Part shown: positions 52,105-61,916 of the stretch, one piece after another
How positions within the stretch are numbered: position 1 is the stretch's first letter
How the letters are laid out: each line of letters opens with the position of its first letter
DNA from: Variovorax sp.
GTDB taxonomy: Bacteria; Pseudomonadota; Gammaproteobacteria; Burkholderiales; Burkholderiaceae_C
Assembly (NCBI GenBank): GCA_017744935.1
Contig: JAGIAI010000003.1
Span: 93,202 to 157,201, forward strand
Direction of reading: 5' to 3'
Length of the DNA stretch: 64,000 bases
Notes under the pieces: model-generated
Seen by the model: only the letters and a program-made list of their open reading frames with translations
Databases searched by the model: none
Told to the model about the DNA's origin: nothing
Program-made: the position numbers and the translations under genes

Positions 52105-53993
52105 TCACACCCCTTTCTGAGTTGCGCAGTCTCCGCGGGGGTCAGCGCGCCGAGCGAGGCCCGCTGGAGGATCTCGGTGCAGCTGGCGTTGCCGCGCGCG
52201 CTCTCGGCAAGCGGCGGCACCACCGGCATGGCGACGGTGCGCACCTGGGTTTCGGGCCCGGTCGCGCGCTGTTCCTGCAGCGCGCGCGGCTCTCGCCGGG
52301 CGACGCGCCGCGATTCGGAACGGGCGCGCGTCGCCGCGCGCGGCGCGGGCGCTGCTGGCGCGACCGCGGCGGGGGCCGGCTCGGCGGCGGGTGCCGGTTC
52401 GTCCTCGGCTGGAATCCGCGAGAGCGGGATCTCGATGGATGGAATGGCCGTGACCGCCGGCTCGGACGGGGCCGCGGGCGGCACGGCAGCGCCGGACACT
52501 GCCGGAGGCGGCGCGGCTGCCGGCGCCACCGTCGTGCTCGCCGGAGCGGGCCGCGCCGGCGCCACGCGGATGGCCAGCGCGGGCGGCTTGGCGGGCGTCG
52601 CCGGCCCGTTCATCGAGGGCGTGGGCGTGCCGCCCGTTGCCCATGGCGCGGCGCCGCGGTAGTAGACGAACGCCGCCAGGCCGGCCAAGAGCGCCAGGAC
52701 CGCCAGCAGCGTGGCCTTGACCCATTTCGCCCGCGGCCGTGCCGGCCCCGGCGCGCTCACCAGCGGCGGCCAGTTCGACACCGGCGCGCGGGAGCGGGTG
52801 CGGATCACGACGGGCTCTTCGCGCTCCTCGATCTCCTGCGCCGTGGGCGTCACATGCTCGACCTCCAGCGGCGGCGCCGTCGGCGTGCGCCCCGCTTCGG
52901 CCAGTTGCCGGGCCATGGCCGGATCGGCGTGGGCGAACGTCGCGTCTTTCGCACCGGCGCCGGTGATCTGCGCTTCGCCGCGGTGGACGGCGCGCACGAG
53001 TTCCAGGTCCTGCAGTTGTTCGCCGCAGCTCAGCAGGGTCCAGAACTCGGTCGCGCTCTGCGGCCGGTTGCGCGGATGCAGCGAGAGCGCGGCATCGATG
53101 GCTGCCAGGAAGGGCTCGCTGTACCGTCCCCGGGCAAGGTCCGAGAGCGGCTGCAGCCGGTCGTCCATGAGGCGCTCGATCGCCGGGATCGGTGCACGCC
53201 CCGTCACGGCCGCGTACACCACGCCGGCCAGCGCATACAGGTCGGTCCAGGCGCCCTGCCGCATCGAGGCGACCTCGCCATATTGCTCGATGGGCGCAAA
53301 GCCGGGCTTGAACACCACGGTCGGCGACGAGCCCATGCCGTCGATCACGCGGCGCGCGGCGCCGAAGTCGAGCAGCACCGGGCCGGCGTCGGTCAGCAGG
53401 ATGTTGTCGGGCGCAATGTCGCGGTGGAAGCAGCTGGCCGCGTGCATGGTGCCGAGCGCATCGAGTAGCGGGCGCAGCCAGTTGCAAAGCTCCTCTTCGG
53501 TGGGCGGACGTCCGAGCTCGTCGAGCGCGCGCTGCAGCGTGGGCCCGTCGTAGTACGGCATCGCCATGTAGGCCGTGCCGTTGTCTTCCCAGAAGTGAAG
53601 CACGCGCACCAGCGACGGGTGATCGAAGCGCGCCAGCAGCCGCGCCTCGTTCAGGAAGCTGCGCATGCCGACCCGGAAGCTGTCGCGGTGCCGCTGCGAC
53701 TTGACCACCACGGCCGCCGACACGCTCGCGCGCGTGGCCAGGATCGCGGGGAGGTACTCCTTGATGGCCACGTGCTGTTCGAGCGCGTGGTCCCAGGCGA
53801 GGTAGACGATGCCGAATCCGCCCTCCCCGATCGGCCCGACGATCTCGTAGTCGAGCAGGCGGGTGCCCTCGGGCAGGGTGTGCGCGGTGGCGCGCTCGGC
53901 GCCGGTCCATGGCAGGCCGCCGCCGTCCGCGTCCCCCGGCCCGGTGACAGGGCCACTCGCGAGATTCGGACCGGTGACGGACACGGGAGTCAT
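52101..53993 (-). CDS. Membrane-anchored eukaryotic-type Ser/Thr protein kinase
   Basis: A 630-residue kinase. The catalytic domain (about residues 45-325) has the glycine loop IGEGGFGIVYLA, the ATP lysine in VAIKEYLP, catalytic loop HRDIAPDN and LLDFGAARRV, so it should be active. An APE-like site reads APIEQYGE. One membrane helix (LLAVLALLAGLAAFVYY) lies near residue 440, followed by a long Ala/Pro-rich periplasmic region. The coupled OmpA lipoprotein gene follows. Similar kinases accompany type VI secretion (PpkA), but no T6SS structural genes are near. Confidence 0.92.
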   Translation of the reverse strand: MTPVSVTGPNLASGPVTGPGDADGGGLPWTGAERATAHTLPEGTRLLDYEIVGPIGEGGFGIVYLAWDHALEQHVAIKEYLPAILATRASVSAAVVVKSQRHRDSFRVGMRSFLNEARLLARFDHPSLVRVLHFWEDNGTAYMAMPYYDGPTLQRALDELGRPPTEEELCNWLRPLLDALGTMHAASCFHRDIAPDNILLTDAGPVLLDFGAARRVIDGMGSSPTVVFKPGFAPIEQYGEVASMRQGAWTDLYALAGVVYAAVTGRAPIPAIERLMDDRLQPLSDLARGRYSEPFLAAIDAALSLHPRNRPQSATEFWTLLSCGEQLQDLELVRAVHRGEAQITGAGAKDATFAHADPAMARQLAEAGRTPTAPPLEVEHVTPTAQEIEEREEPVVIRTRSRAPVSNWPPLVSAPGPARPRAKWVKATLLAVLALLAGLAAFVYYRGAAPWATGGTPTPSMNGPATPAKPPALAIRVAPARPAPASTTVAPAAAPPPAVSGAAVPPAAPSEPAVTAIPSIEIPLSRIPAEDEPAPAAEPAPAAVAPAAPAPRAATRARSESRRVARREPRALQEQRATGPETQVRTVAMPVVPPLAESARGNASCTEILQRASLGALTPAETAQLRKGCE

Positions 53994-54174
53994 CGCTGTC
54001 AGGGCGCGCCGACGGATCGCTTGCCCGTTCCAGAAGCATCGAAAAGCAGGATGCAGACTCGCATTGCCGTCACTTCAGTTCCCCTGTCGGACGGACTCTA
54101 CTGCGCACCGCGGCGCGCCGCATTCACCAGAAGCACTAGCCGAACGGACGCTACGGCGCCCGGCCGCCCGGACC

Positions 54175-55002
54175 TCAGGCCGCCGCAGGCGTGGTGCGGC
54201 GCTGCGCCGGGGCGCTCAGGTAGAGCCACACGCCGAACGCGATCATCGGCACGCACAGCCACTGGCCCATGCTCATGTTGAGCGCCAGCAGGCCCAGGAA
54301 GTCGTCCGGTTCACGGAAATACTCGGCCGTGAAGCGCATCACGCCGTAGCCCACGAGGAACACCGCCGAGACGCGGCGCTCGCGCCTTTCCTTGCGCGCA
54401 TACAGCCACAGCAGCACGAAGAGCAGCAGGCCTTCGAGCAGGAACTGGTACACCTGCGAGGGATGGCGCGGCAGCATCGAGCCGCTCTGCGGAAAGACCA
54501 TGCCCCATGGAAGGTCGGGACTGGCGAAGCGGCCCCAGAGCTCGCCGTTGATGAAGTTGCCGACCCGGCCCGCCGCCAGCCCCGTGGGCACGCAGGGCGC
54601 CACGAAGTCCATGACCTGCCAGAAGGGCCGATGGCGCGAATGCGCGAACCAGACCATCGACGCGATCACGCCCAGCAGACCGCCGTGGAAGCTCATGCCG
54701 CCCTGCCAGACGAAGAAGATCTCCAGCGGATGGGTGAGATAGAACCCCGGCTTGTAGAACAGGCAGTAGCCCAGGCGGCCGCCGATGATGACGCCGACCA
54801 CGCCGAGGAACAGGATGTCCTCCAGGTCCTTGCGGGTCCAGGCCCCCGGGCCGGTGATGGAGCGGAACGGTTCATGCCGGAGCCGGCGCGTGCCGAGGAA
54901 GTAGAACAGCGCGAACGCGGCCAGATAGGTCAGGCCATACCAGTGGATGGCGATCGGCCCGAGCTGCAGCGCCACGGGGTTGATCTGCGGGTACATGAGC
55001 AT
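54175..55002 (-). CDS. lgt: Prolipoprotein diacylglyceryl transferase Lgt
   Basis: Lgt transfers diacylglycerol from phosphatidylglycerol to the lipobox cysteine of prolipoproteins in the inner membrane. The 275-residue protein has seven or so membrane helices, [12 protein letters not shown] near the start, [23 protein letters not shown] and the signature [22 protein letters not shown] and REPD complete it. Bases 53994-54174 upstream of the kinase start hold no gene. Confidence 0.96.
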   Translation of the reverse strand: MLMYPQINPVALQLGPIAIHWYGLTYLAAFALFYFLGTRRLRHEPFRSITGPGAWTRKDLEDILFLGVVGVIIGGRLGYCLFYKPGFYLTHPLEIFFVWQGGMSFHGGLLGVIASMVWFAHSRHRPFWQVMDFVAPCVPTGLAAGRVGNFINGELWGRFASPDLPWGMVFPQSGSMLPRHPSQVYQFLLEGLLLFVLLWLYARKERRERRVSAVFLVGYGVMRFTAEYFREPDDFLGLLALNMSMGQWLCVPMIAFGVWLYLSAPAQRRTTPAAA

Positions 55003-55020
55003 GGGCTGGATTAGAGCACC

Positions 55021-55959
55021 CTAGGCTGACGATCCGCGGCGGATGAACTCGACGAAGCGCGCGAGCGCGGGATTGGCGGTCTCGCCCGACCAGACCAGGC
55101 TGGTCTCGCAGCTCGGCAGCACGGTGGCGGCGCGGCGGCGGCCTTCGGGCTCGAACTCCGCCGCCCCCCGGTAGACGATGCCCGAGCGCCTGAACTGCAT
55201 CACGCTTTCGGGCACCCAGGCCACGCCGAGCCCGCCCCAGACGAGGTTGACGATGGTCTGCATCTGGATCGCCTCCTGCACGATGCGCGGCGTTCGGCCG
55301 GCCGCGTGATAGAGCCCGGAGATCGCGTCATGCAGCGACGGCACGATGCGGCGCGGGAAGATCACCACCGGCTCGGCGAGCGCGTGGGCCAGCCGCACCC
55401 GGCGCGCCGTCGCGAGCGCATGGGTGGCGGGCAGCGCCAGCACCAGCGGCTCCTGCGACACCGCCAGCCGCTCCAGCCCCGGGGGCGCCGAACCCGGCGA
55501 ATGCAGCATCAAGCCGGCATCGATCTCGCCGCGCGAAAAGGCTTCGAGCTGCACGTCGCCGGTGGCCTCGACCAGCTCCAGCGCGACATCGGGCGAGGCT
55601 GCGCGGAATTCGCGCACCCACACCGGCAGGCGCTCGAAGCCGATGGTCGACACGAAGGCCAGGCGCACCCGCCCCACTTCGCCCGCGGCGGCGGCACGGG
55701 CGCGCCCCGGCAGGGCCTGCGCGCGGGCCAGCAGCTCGCGCACCTGCGGCAGCAGCGCCTCGCCGGCAGGCGTGAGCGCCACGCGGCGGCGCGTGCGATC
55801 GAACAGCACCACGCCGAGCGACTTCTCCAGTTGGGCGATCGCCTGCGTGACCGGCGGCTGGGTCATGTGCAGCCGCAGCGCCGCGCGACCGAAATGCAGT
55901 TCCTCCGCCACGGCGAGGAACTGGCGCCAGGCGCGGAGATCGATCAGGCCTTCTTTCAT
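55021..55959 (-). CDS. LysR-family regulator divergent from ilvD
   Basis: A 312-residue LysR protein. The N-terminal helix-turn-helix is [21 protein letters not shown] with [21 protein letters not shown], followed by [20 protein letters not shown] and the effector domain. The [10 protein letters not shown] form belongs to the BenM/CatR-like group, often responsive to aromatic or keto acids. It is divergent from ilvD with 91 bases between starts and two palindromes there, so it probably regulates ilvD. Confidence 0.93.
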   Translation of the reverse strand: MKEGLIDLRAWRQFLAVAEELHFGRAALRLHMTQPPVTQAIAQLEKSLGVVLFDRTRRRVALTPAGEALLPQVRELLARAQALPGRARAAAAGEVGRVRLAFVSTIGFERLPVWVREFRAASPDVALELVEATGDVQLEAFSRGEIDAGLMLHSPGSAPPGLERLAVSQEPLVLALPATHALATARRVRLAHALAEPVVIFPRRIVPSLHDAISGLYHAAGRTPRIVQEAIQMQTIVNLVWGGLGVAWVPESVMQFRRSGIVYRGAAEFEPEGRRRAATVLPSCETSLVWSGETANPALARFVEFIRRGSSA

Positions 55960-56006
55960 ATGCAGAGCATATCAATGCCACCTTCAAATCGGATTGGAAC
56001 CAATCA
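55958..56006. promoter_or_regulatory. Two palindromic LysR-type operator candidates between lysR and ilvD
   Basis: ATATGC-AGA-GCATAT (55958-55972) is a perfect inverted repeat that overlaps the regulator start codon and contains T-N11-A. GATTGG-AA-CCAATC (55992-56005) is a second perfect repeat, also framed by T-N11-A (55994-56006). T-N11-A within dyad symmetry is the usual LysR-type box. Binding is inferred. Confidence 0.6.
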
Positions 56007-56050
56007 ATCAATCGTCCGATACTTGGCGTCCCGATCACGAGAGACCCACG

Positions 56051-57745
56051 ATGGAAACGAAACCGATCCAGATCAACCGCCGCAGCGCCAACATCGTCGA
56101 AGGCAAGAGCCGGGCACCGAACCGCTCGATGTTCTATGCCATGGGCTACGAGGAAGGCGACTTCAAGAAGCCGATGGTCGGCGTGGCCAATGGCCACAGC
56201 ACCATCACGCCCTGCAACTCGGGCCTGCAGAAGCTGGCCGACGCAGCCATCGCCGGCATCGAGGAAGCCGGCGGCAACGCGCAGGTGTTCGGCACGCCCA
56301 CGATCTCCGACGGCATGGCGATGGGCACCGAAGGCATGAAGTACTCGCTGGTCAGCCGCGAAGTGATCTCCGACTGCATCGAGACCTGCGTGGGCGGCCA
56401 GTGGATGGACGGCGTGCTCGTCGTCGGCGGCTGCGACAAGAACATGCCCGGCGGCATGATGGGCATGCTGCGCGCCAACGTGCCGGCGATCTACGTCTAC
56501 GGCGGCACCATCCTGCCGGGCCACTACAAGGGCCAGGACCTCAACATCGTGAGCGTGTTCGAGGCGGTCGGCCAGAACGCGGCCGGCAACATGAGCGACG
56601 AGGACCTGAAGGAAATCGAACGCCGCGCCATTCCCGGCACCGGCTCCTGCGGCGGCATGTACACGGCCAACACCATGTCGAGCGCCTTCGAGGCGCTGGG
56701 CATGTCGCTGCCCTACTCGTCGACCATGGCGAACCCGCACGACGAGAAGCAGAACTCGGCCAAGGAATCGGCCAAGGTGCTGATCGAGGCCATCAAGAAC
56801 GACCTGAAACCGCGCGACATCGTGACCAAGAAGGCGATCGAGAACGCGGTCGCGGTCATCATGGCCACCGGCGGCTCGACCAACGCGGTGTTGCACTTCC
56901 TTGCGATCGCGCATGCGGCCGGCGTGGACTGGACCATCGACGACTTCGAGCGCATGCGCAAGAAGGTGCCGGTGATCTGCGACCTGAAGCCCAGTGGCAA
57001 GTACCTCGCGGTCGACCTGCACAAGGCCGGCGGCATCCCGCAGGTCATGAAGCTGCTGCTGAACGCCGGCCTGCTGCACGGCGACTGCATCACGATCACC
57101 GGCAAGACGGTGGCCGAGGTGCTCAAGGACGTGCCGGACCAGCCGCGCGCCGACCAGGACGTGATCCGCCCGATCAGCAACCCGATGTATGCCGAAGGCC
57201 ACCTCGCGATCCTCAAGGGCAACCTGTCGCCCGAGGGCGCGGTCGCGAAGATCACCGGCCTGAAGAACCCGGTCATCACCGGACCGGCACGTGTGTTCGA
57301 CGACGAGCAATCGGCGCTGCAGGCGATTCTCGACGGCAAGATCAAGGCGGGTGACGTGATGGTGCTGCGCTATCTCGGCCCGAAGGGCGGCCCAGGCATG
57401 CCTGAAATGCTGGCGCCGACCGGCGCGCTGATCGGCGCGGGCCTCGGCGAAAGCGTCGGCCTCATCACCGACGGCCGTTTCTCCGGCGGTACCTGGGGCA
57501 TGGTGGTCGGCCACGTCGCACCCGAAGCGGCTGCCGGCGGCACCATCGCGTTCGTGAACGAGGGCGACTCGATCACCATCGACGCGCACCAGTTGAAGCT
57601 GGAACTCAACGTGCCCGACGCAGAAATCGCCAAGCGCCGCGCCAACTGGAAGGCTCCTGCCCCCCGCTACACCCGCGGCGTGCAAGCCAAGTTCGCCTTC
57701 AACGCTTCCAGCGCCAGCTCCGGCGCGGTCCTGGACAAGTTCTAA
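56051..57745 (+). CDS. ilvD: Dihydroxy-acid dehydratase IlvD
   Basis: IlvD dehydrates 2,3-dihydroxy-3-methylvalerate and -isovalerate in isoleucine and valine synthesis, using an Fe-S cluster. The 564-residue protein has [15 protein letters not shown] (cluster cysteine), [28 protein letters not shown] and a C-terminal [16 protein letters not shown]. The start at 56051 gives the family N-terminus ([16 protein letters not shown]); an open frame upstream is shadow. It is controlled, by position, by the divergent LysR regulator. Confidence 0.97.
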   Translation: METKPIQINRRSANIVEGKSRAPNRSMFYAMGYEEGDFKKPMVGVANGHSTITPCNSGLQKLADAAIAGIEEAGGNAQVFGTPTISDGMAMGTEGMKYSLVSREVISDCIETCVGGQWMDGVLVVGGCDKNMPGGMMGMLRANVPAIYVYGGTILPGHYKGQDLNIVSVFEAVGQNAAGNMSDEDLKEIERRAIPGTGSCGGMYTANTMSSAFEALGMSLPYSSTMANPHDEKQNSAKESAKVLIEAIKNDLKPRDIVTKKAIENAVAVIMATGGSTNAVLHFLAIAHAAGVDWTIDDFERMRKKVPVICDLKPSGKYLAVDLHKAGGIPQVMKLLLNAGLLHGDCITITGKTVAEVLKDVPDQPRADQDVIRPISNPMYAEGHLAILKGNLSPEGAVAKITGLKNPVITGPARVFDDEQSALQAILDGKIKAGDVMVLRYLGPKGGPGMPEMLAPTGALIGAGLGESVGLITDGRFSGGTWGMVVGHVAPEAAAGGTIAFVNEGDSITIDAHQLKLELNVPDAEIAKRRANWKAPAPRYTRGVQAKFAFNASSASSGAVLDKF

Positions 57746-57775
57746 AAGGACCCCAGACCCAACCGGGAAACACCA

Positions 57776-57857
57776 CGGAACCGGCTCCGCCGGGCCGTCG
57801 GTGTTGCCCCCGGTAGGGGGGCCCGAGCTACACGAAGTGAGCGAGGCTGGGGGCGAG
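57776..57857. repeat. GC-rich intergenic hairpin element after ilvD
   Basis: Between ilvD and the convergent small gene lies a stem GCCCCC-GGTA-GGGGGGC (about 57805-57822). It is followed by ACACGAAGTGAGCGAGGCTGGGGGCG. The second part can also pair with the first. The wording resembles short repeats scattered between genes in Comamonadaceae, from memory only. It may act as a bidirectional terminator. Confidence 0.5.
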
Positions 57858-58094
57858 TTACTTCCTTCTCAAGGTGCCCAGCCTACTGCGCTGGCGATCG
57901 ATGCGCTCCTGACGACGAGCGTTCTCCTTTTCGACGACCTTGCGCTTGGTATAGCCCGAGGCATCGGCCCAGGCCCACCAGGCGATGGCCAGCGCGAAAG
58001 GCGTCAGCACGATCCACCAACTCCAGGTGGCGACAACGCCGACCTCGAGCACCTTGAGCGCCACGGCCAACAGGCCCAAACCCAGGAACCACAT
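57858..58094 (-). CDS. Small Trp-rich membrane protein (TIGR04438-like)
   Basis: A 78-residue protein with two membrane helices, many tryptophans (ATWSWWIV, IAWWAWADASGY) and a basic C-terminal tail (RRQERIDRQRSR). This matches the small Trp-rich protein family found in Burkholderiales, whose role is unknown. It is convergent with ilvD and divergent from the cytochrome gene. Confidence 0.85.
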   Translation of the reverse strand: MWFLGLGLLAVALKVLEVGVVATWSWWIVLTPFALAIAWWAWADASGYTKRKVVEKENARRQERIDRQRSRLGTLRRK

Positions 58095-58200
58095 CGCGAA
58101 CTCCTCCGTCCTTTGTCAGCGAAGCGACGGGTCAGGGACGTCCACCGCCCTACCTACAATCGCGTTGGATCGACTTTAACGCACCACGCCTTTGAACCCC

Positions 58201-58506
58201 ATGAAAAGAGCGCTCCTCGCTGCCGCGCTGTGTGTCGGCTGTGCCACGCCCGCCCTCGCCGATCTGGCGCTGGCCACATCGAAGAACTGCATGAGCTGCC
58301 ACGCGGTCGATCGCAAGGTGCTTGGCCCGGCCTTCAAGGACGTGGCCGCCAAGTACAAGGACAACAAAGGCGCCGTCGACCAGCTCGCCACCAAGATCAT
58401 GAAGGGCGGTTCCGGCGTCTGGGGGCCGGTGCCGATGCCGGCCAACAACCAGGTCAGCGAAGCAGACGCGAAGAAGCTCGCAGCCTGGGTGCTCTCGACC
58501 AATTAA
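58201..58506 (+). CDS. Class I cytochrome c (c551/c552-like)
   Basis: A 101-residue periplasmic electron carrier. A signal peptide ending in ALA precedes the single heme site CMSCH near residue 32; LGPAFKDVAAKY and the axial methionine in GPVPMPANN follow. Size and motifs match c551/c552 monoheme cytochromes that donate to oxidases or nitrite reductase. The ATG at 58201 is preferred over a TTG three codons earlier. Confidence 0.93.
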   Translation: MKRALLAAALCVGCATPALADLALATSKNCMSCHAVDRKVLGPAFKDVAAKYKDNKGAVDQLATKIMKGGSGVWGPVPMPANNQVSEADAKKLAAWVLSTN

Positions 58507-58515
58507 CGCCGCGAA

Positions 58516-59022
58516 TCAGACTGCCGGCGGCATGCCCGCCGCGGCGCCGCTCACGCGGCGGTCCATGCGGTCTTCGAGCTGGCCGATGTGCGCGGCCAAT
58601 GTGTTGTCGAGCTGTTCGGACCGCACCTTCATCGCCACCTCCAGTTGCTCGACCCGCGCGAGCATCGCCGCATGCCGCTCGGCATTGCGCGTCATGTGAG
58701 CGTTCTCCTGGGTTTCGAGGAAGTTTCGCAGCTCGGTGAAGCGCGAGGCTTCCGCCTTGTCGGCGAGATCGCGCTGGGCCTGCATTTCCTTGGTGTGACG
58801 GCGCGTCTCCAGAAGGATCGAGCTCTGCAGATAGACCACGTAGGCAACGAAGAAGATGCCCAGCAGCGCCGTCAGCCCCAACATGATCAGCCCGAAAGGC
58901 GCGGTGACCTGCATGAAGCCGATCGACATGGTCGTCGGCACGACGATGAGGCCCCAGTTGAACGCAGCCAGCGCGGCAATCAGCAGCACGACCACCAGCA
59001 ATACACCTGTTCTGACCCCCAT
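58516..59022 (-). CDS. LapA-like membrane protein with coiled coil
   Basis: A 168-residue protein. Two N-terminal membrane helices (TGVLLVVVLLIAALAAFNW and LIMLGLTALLGIFFVAYVVY) resemble the LapA domain. A long charged helix (about residues 70-150) follows with coiled-coil character (EQLEVAMKVRSEQLDN). No catalytic motif is visible. It is convergent with the cytochrome gene. Function is unknown. Confidence 0.8.
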   Translation of the reverse strand: MGVRTGVLLVVVLLIAALAAFNWGLIVVPTTMSIGFMQVTAPFGLIMLGLTALLGIFFVAYVVYLQSSILLETRRHTKEMQAQRDLADKAEASRFTELRNFLETQENAHMTRNAERHAAMLARVEQLEVAMKVRSEQLDNTLAAHIGQLEDRMDRRVSGAAAGMPPAV

Positions 59023-59123
59023 GACCTGCTCCGGTTTGTGATTGGAGGGTCATTTGTAACGCATGTCGGTCGCATCCCCTGTCGGATAGGGATGCAACCG
59101 GCATGGATCGAACGCGCGGCGGA

Positions 59124-61118
59124 TCAGTACGCCTGACCGAGCTGCTCGAGGATCGCGGGGTTCTCCAGCGTAGAGGTGTCCTGCGTGATCGCCTCGCCCT
59201 TTGCGATGCTGCGCAGCAGGCGGCGCATGATCTTGCCGCTGCGGGTCTTGGGCAGGTTCTCGCCAAAGCGGATGTCCTTGGGCTTGGCGATCGGTCCGAT
59301 TTCCTTCGCGACCCAGTTGCGAAGCTCCGCGGCGATCTGCTTGGCTTCATCGCCCGAAGGACGGCCGCGCTTGAGCACCACGAAGGCGCAGACCGCTTCA
59401 CCCGTCAGGTCGTCCGGCCGGCCCACGACTGCGGCTTCAGCTACGAGATCGGTCTTGGCGACCAGGGCCGATTCAATCTCCATCGTGCCAAGGCGGTGGC
59501 CGGACACATTGAGCACATCGTCGATCCGGCCTGTGATGCGGAAATACGCCCGGTCGGCGCTGCGCACCGCGCCATCACCGGCAAGGTAGATGGCGCCCCC
59601 CATTTCCTCTGGGAAATAGCTCTTCTTGAAGCGCTCCGGGTCGTTCCAGATCGTCCGGATCATCGACGGCCACGGCCGCTTGATCACCAGCATGCCGCCG
59701 GCGCCATGCGGGATGTCCTTGCCGGTTTCGTCGACGATCGCGGCCATGATGCCCGGCAGCGGCAGCGTGCACGAACCCGGCACCAGCGGCGTGGCACCCG
59801 GCAGTGGCGTGATCACGTGGCCGCCAGTCTCGGTCTGCCAGAACGTGTCGACGATGGGGCACTTCTCGCCACCGACGTTCCGGTAGTACCACATCCAAGC
59901 TTCGGGATTGATCGGCTCGCCGACCGTACCCAGGATGCGCAGCGATGAGAGGTCCCAGTTCTTCGGGTGCACCTTCTCGTCGCTGTCCGCCGCCTTGATC
60001 AGCGAACGGATCGCCGTCGGCGCCGTATAGAAGACCGAGACCTTGTGTTTCTCGATCATCTGCCAGAAGCGGCCCGCGTGCGGGAAGGTCGGGATGCCCT
60101 CGAACACCACCTGCGTTGCGCCCGCGGCGAGAGGACCGTAGGCGACATAGGAGTGACCGGTGATCCACCCGATGTCGGCGGTGCACCAGAAGATGTCTTC
60201 CGGACGGATGTCGAAGGTCCAGTCCATGGTGAGCTTGGCCCACAGCACATAGCCGCCCGTCGAGTGCTGCACGCCCTTCGGCTTGCCGGTCGAACCCGAG
60301 GTGTAGAGGATGAAGAGCGGATGCTCCGCACCCACCGGGACGGGCGCGCATTCGCTGCTCTGGCCTTTGAGCACTTCGTCGAAAGTCTTGTCTCGACCGG
60401 CAACCATGTTGCAGGGCGTATTGGTGCGCTCGAAGACCAGGACGGTCTTGATCGATTCGCAGCCGCCGAGGGCGATGCCGTCGTCGACGATGGCCTTGAG
60501 CGGCAGTTCCTTACCCCCGCGAAGCTGGAAGTTGGCCGTGACGACCGCGACCGCGCCCGCATCGATGATCCGCTCCTGCAGCGCCTTGGCCGAGAAGCCG
60601 CCGAAGACCACGCTGTGCGTCGCGCCGATGCGCGCGCAGGCCTGCATCGCGACCACGCCTTCGATGGTCATGGGCATGTAGATGATCACGCGATCACCCT
60701 TCTTGATGCCCTGCGCCTTCAGCGCGTTGGCAAACTGCGAGACGCGCGCCAGCAGTTCCTTGTAGGTGACCTTGGTGACGGCGCCGTCGTCGGCCTCGAA
60801 GATGATGGCGGTCTTGTTCTCAACCGGTGTGCCGATGTGCTTGTCGAGGCAGTTGGCCGAAGCGTTCAGTTCGCCGTCGTCGAACCACTTGTAGAACGGA
60901 ACGTTGGATTCGTCGAGCACGCGGGTGAAGGGCTTGGTCCAGACCACGTTGGCCTTGGCCTGGCGGGCCCAGAAGCCTTCGAAGTCGTCGGCGGCTTCCT
61001 TGCACAGGGCTTCGTAGGCGGCCATGCTGGGAATGCGCGCGCCCTGGCTGGCGCGGGCGTCCGGTGGGAACACCCGGTTTTCGACCAGGACGGATTCAAT
61101 GGTGGATGCGCTGCTCAT
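59124..61118 (-). CDS. acs: Acetyl-CoA synthetase Acs
   Basis: Acs makes acetyl-CoA from acetate, ATP and CoA. The 664-residue protein has the N-terminal ACS domain ([19 protein letters not shown]), the phosphate loop [20 protein letters not shown], and [11 protein letters not shown]. The C-terminal [14 protein letters not shown] carries the lysine that acetylation controls in this family. AAGGAGA stands eight bases before ATG 61116-61118; the longer frame to 61190 lacks such a site. Confidence 0.96.
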   Translation of the reverse strand: MSSASTIESVLVENRVFPPDARASQGARIPSMAAYEALCKEAADDFEGFWARQAKANVVWTKPFTRVLDESNVPFYKWFDDGELNASANCLDKHIGTPVENKTAIIFEADDGAVTKVTYKELLARVSQFANALKAQGIKKGDRVIIYMPMTIEGVVAMQACARIGATHSVVFGGFSAKALQERIIDAGAVAVVTANFQLRGGKELPLKAIVDDGIALGGCESIKTVLVFERTNTPCNMVAGRDKTFDEVLKGQSSECAPVPVGAEHPLFILYTSGSTGKPKGVQHSTGGYVLWAKLTMDWTFDIRPEDIFWCTADIGWITGHSYVAYGPLAAGATQVVFEGIPTFPHAGRFWQMIEKHKVSVFYTAPTAIRSLIKAADSDEKVHPKNWDLSSLRILGTVGEPINPEAWMWYYRNVGGEKCPIVDTFWQTETGGHVITPLPGATPLVPGSCTLPLPGIMAAIVDETGKDIPHGAGGMLVIKRPWPSMIRTIWNDPERFKKSYFPEEMGGAIYLAGDGAVRSADRAYFRITGRIDDVLNVSGHRLGTMEIESALVAKTDLVAEAAVVGRPDDLTGEAVCAFVVLKRGRPSGDEAKQIAAELRNWVAKEIGPIAKPKDIRFGENLPKTRSGKIMRRLLRSIAKGEAITQDTSTLENPAILEQLGQAY

Positions 61119-61287
61119 TCGTATGTCTCCTTTACCGACTGCATCAGACTGCGACCCATTGCGGTGCCGATCGAATGTCGGCGCCTGCACTTACGGAGGA
61201 CTGACGGGCCTTGTCAGCCAGGGAATCGGCACATGGCGCTCGATGACTGCCCCCTAGAATCTCGCGTCTTCAAGATTCATCCGTCCG

Positions 61288-61902
61288 ATGTCAAACCAAG
61301 ACCCCCTCCGCCCGGAAGGCAAGGCTTCGCCTCTCCGCCCGTTGCCAAACCTGATTTTTGCGAGCCGCTGGCTGCAGCTTCCGCTGTACCTCGGGCTCAT
61401 CGTCGCGCAGGCGGTCTACGTGGTGCACTTCCTGGTCGAGCTCTTGCACCTCGTCGAAGCCGGCTTCGGCAGCCAGGACGCGCTGCAGGCGCTCATTACC
61501 AGCATCGGCTACAAGACCACCGCGCCGGTCGCGACGCTCAACGAGACAGTGATCATGCTGGTGGTGCTGGCACTGATCGACGTGGTGATGATCTCGAATC
61601 TGCTGATCATGGTGATCGTCGGCGGATATGAAACTTTCGTGAGCCGGCTCAACCTCGAAGGGCATCGCGACCAGCCCGAATGGCTGAGCCACGTCAACGC
61701 CTCGGTGCTCAAGGTCAAGCTGGCGACCGCGATCATCGGCATCAGCTCGATCCACCTGCTGAAGACCTTCATCAACGCGGACAACTACACCGACCGCGTG
61801 CTGATTGCGCAGACGGCGATCCACATCACCTTCCTGCTCTCTGCAATGGCGATCGCCATGACGGACCGGCTGATGGCGCGGGTCCCGGGCGACGACCACT
61901 GA
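61288..61902 (+). CDS. UPF0114/YqhA-family membrane protein
   Basis: A 204-residue inner-membrane protein with four hydrophobic helices. ASRWLQLPLYLGLIVAQAVY, LALIDVVMISNLLIMVIVGGYE and KVKLATAIIGISSIHLLKTFIN match UPF0114 (TIGR00645). No function is established for the family. It is convergent with fumC, with 14 bases between the stops. Confidence 0.92.
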   Translation: MSNQDPLRPEGKASPLRPLPNLIFASRWLQLPLYLGLIVAQAVYVVHFLVELLHLVEAGFGSQDALQALITSIGYKTTAPVATLNETVIMLVVLALIDVVMISNLLIMVIVGGYETFVSRLNLEGHRDQPEWLSHVNASVLKVKLATAIIGISSIHLLKTFINADNYTDRVLIAQTAIHITFLLSAMAIAMTDRLMARVPGDDH

Positions 61903-61916
61903 CACGCAAGACCGGC

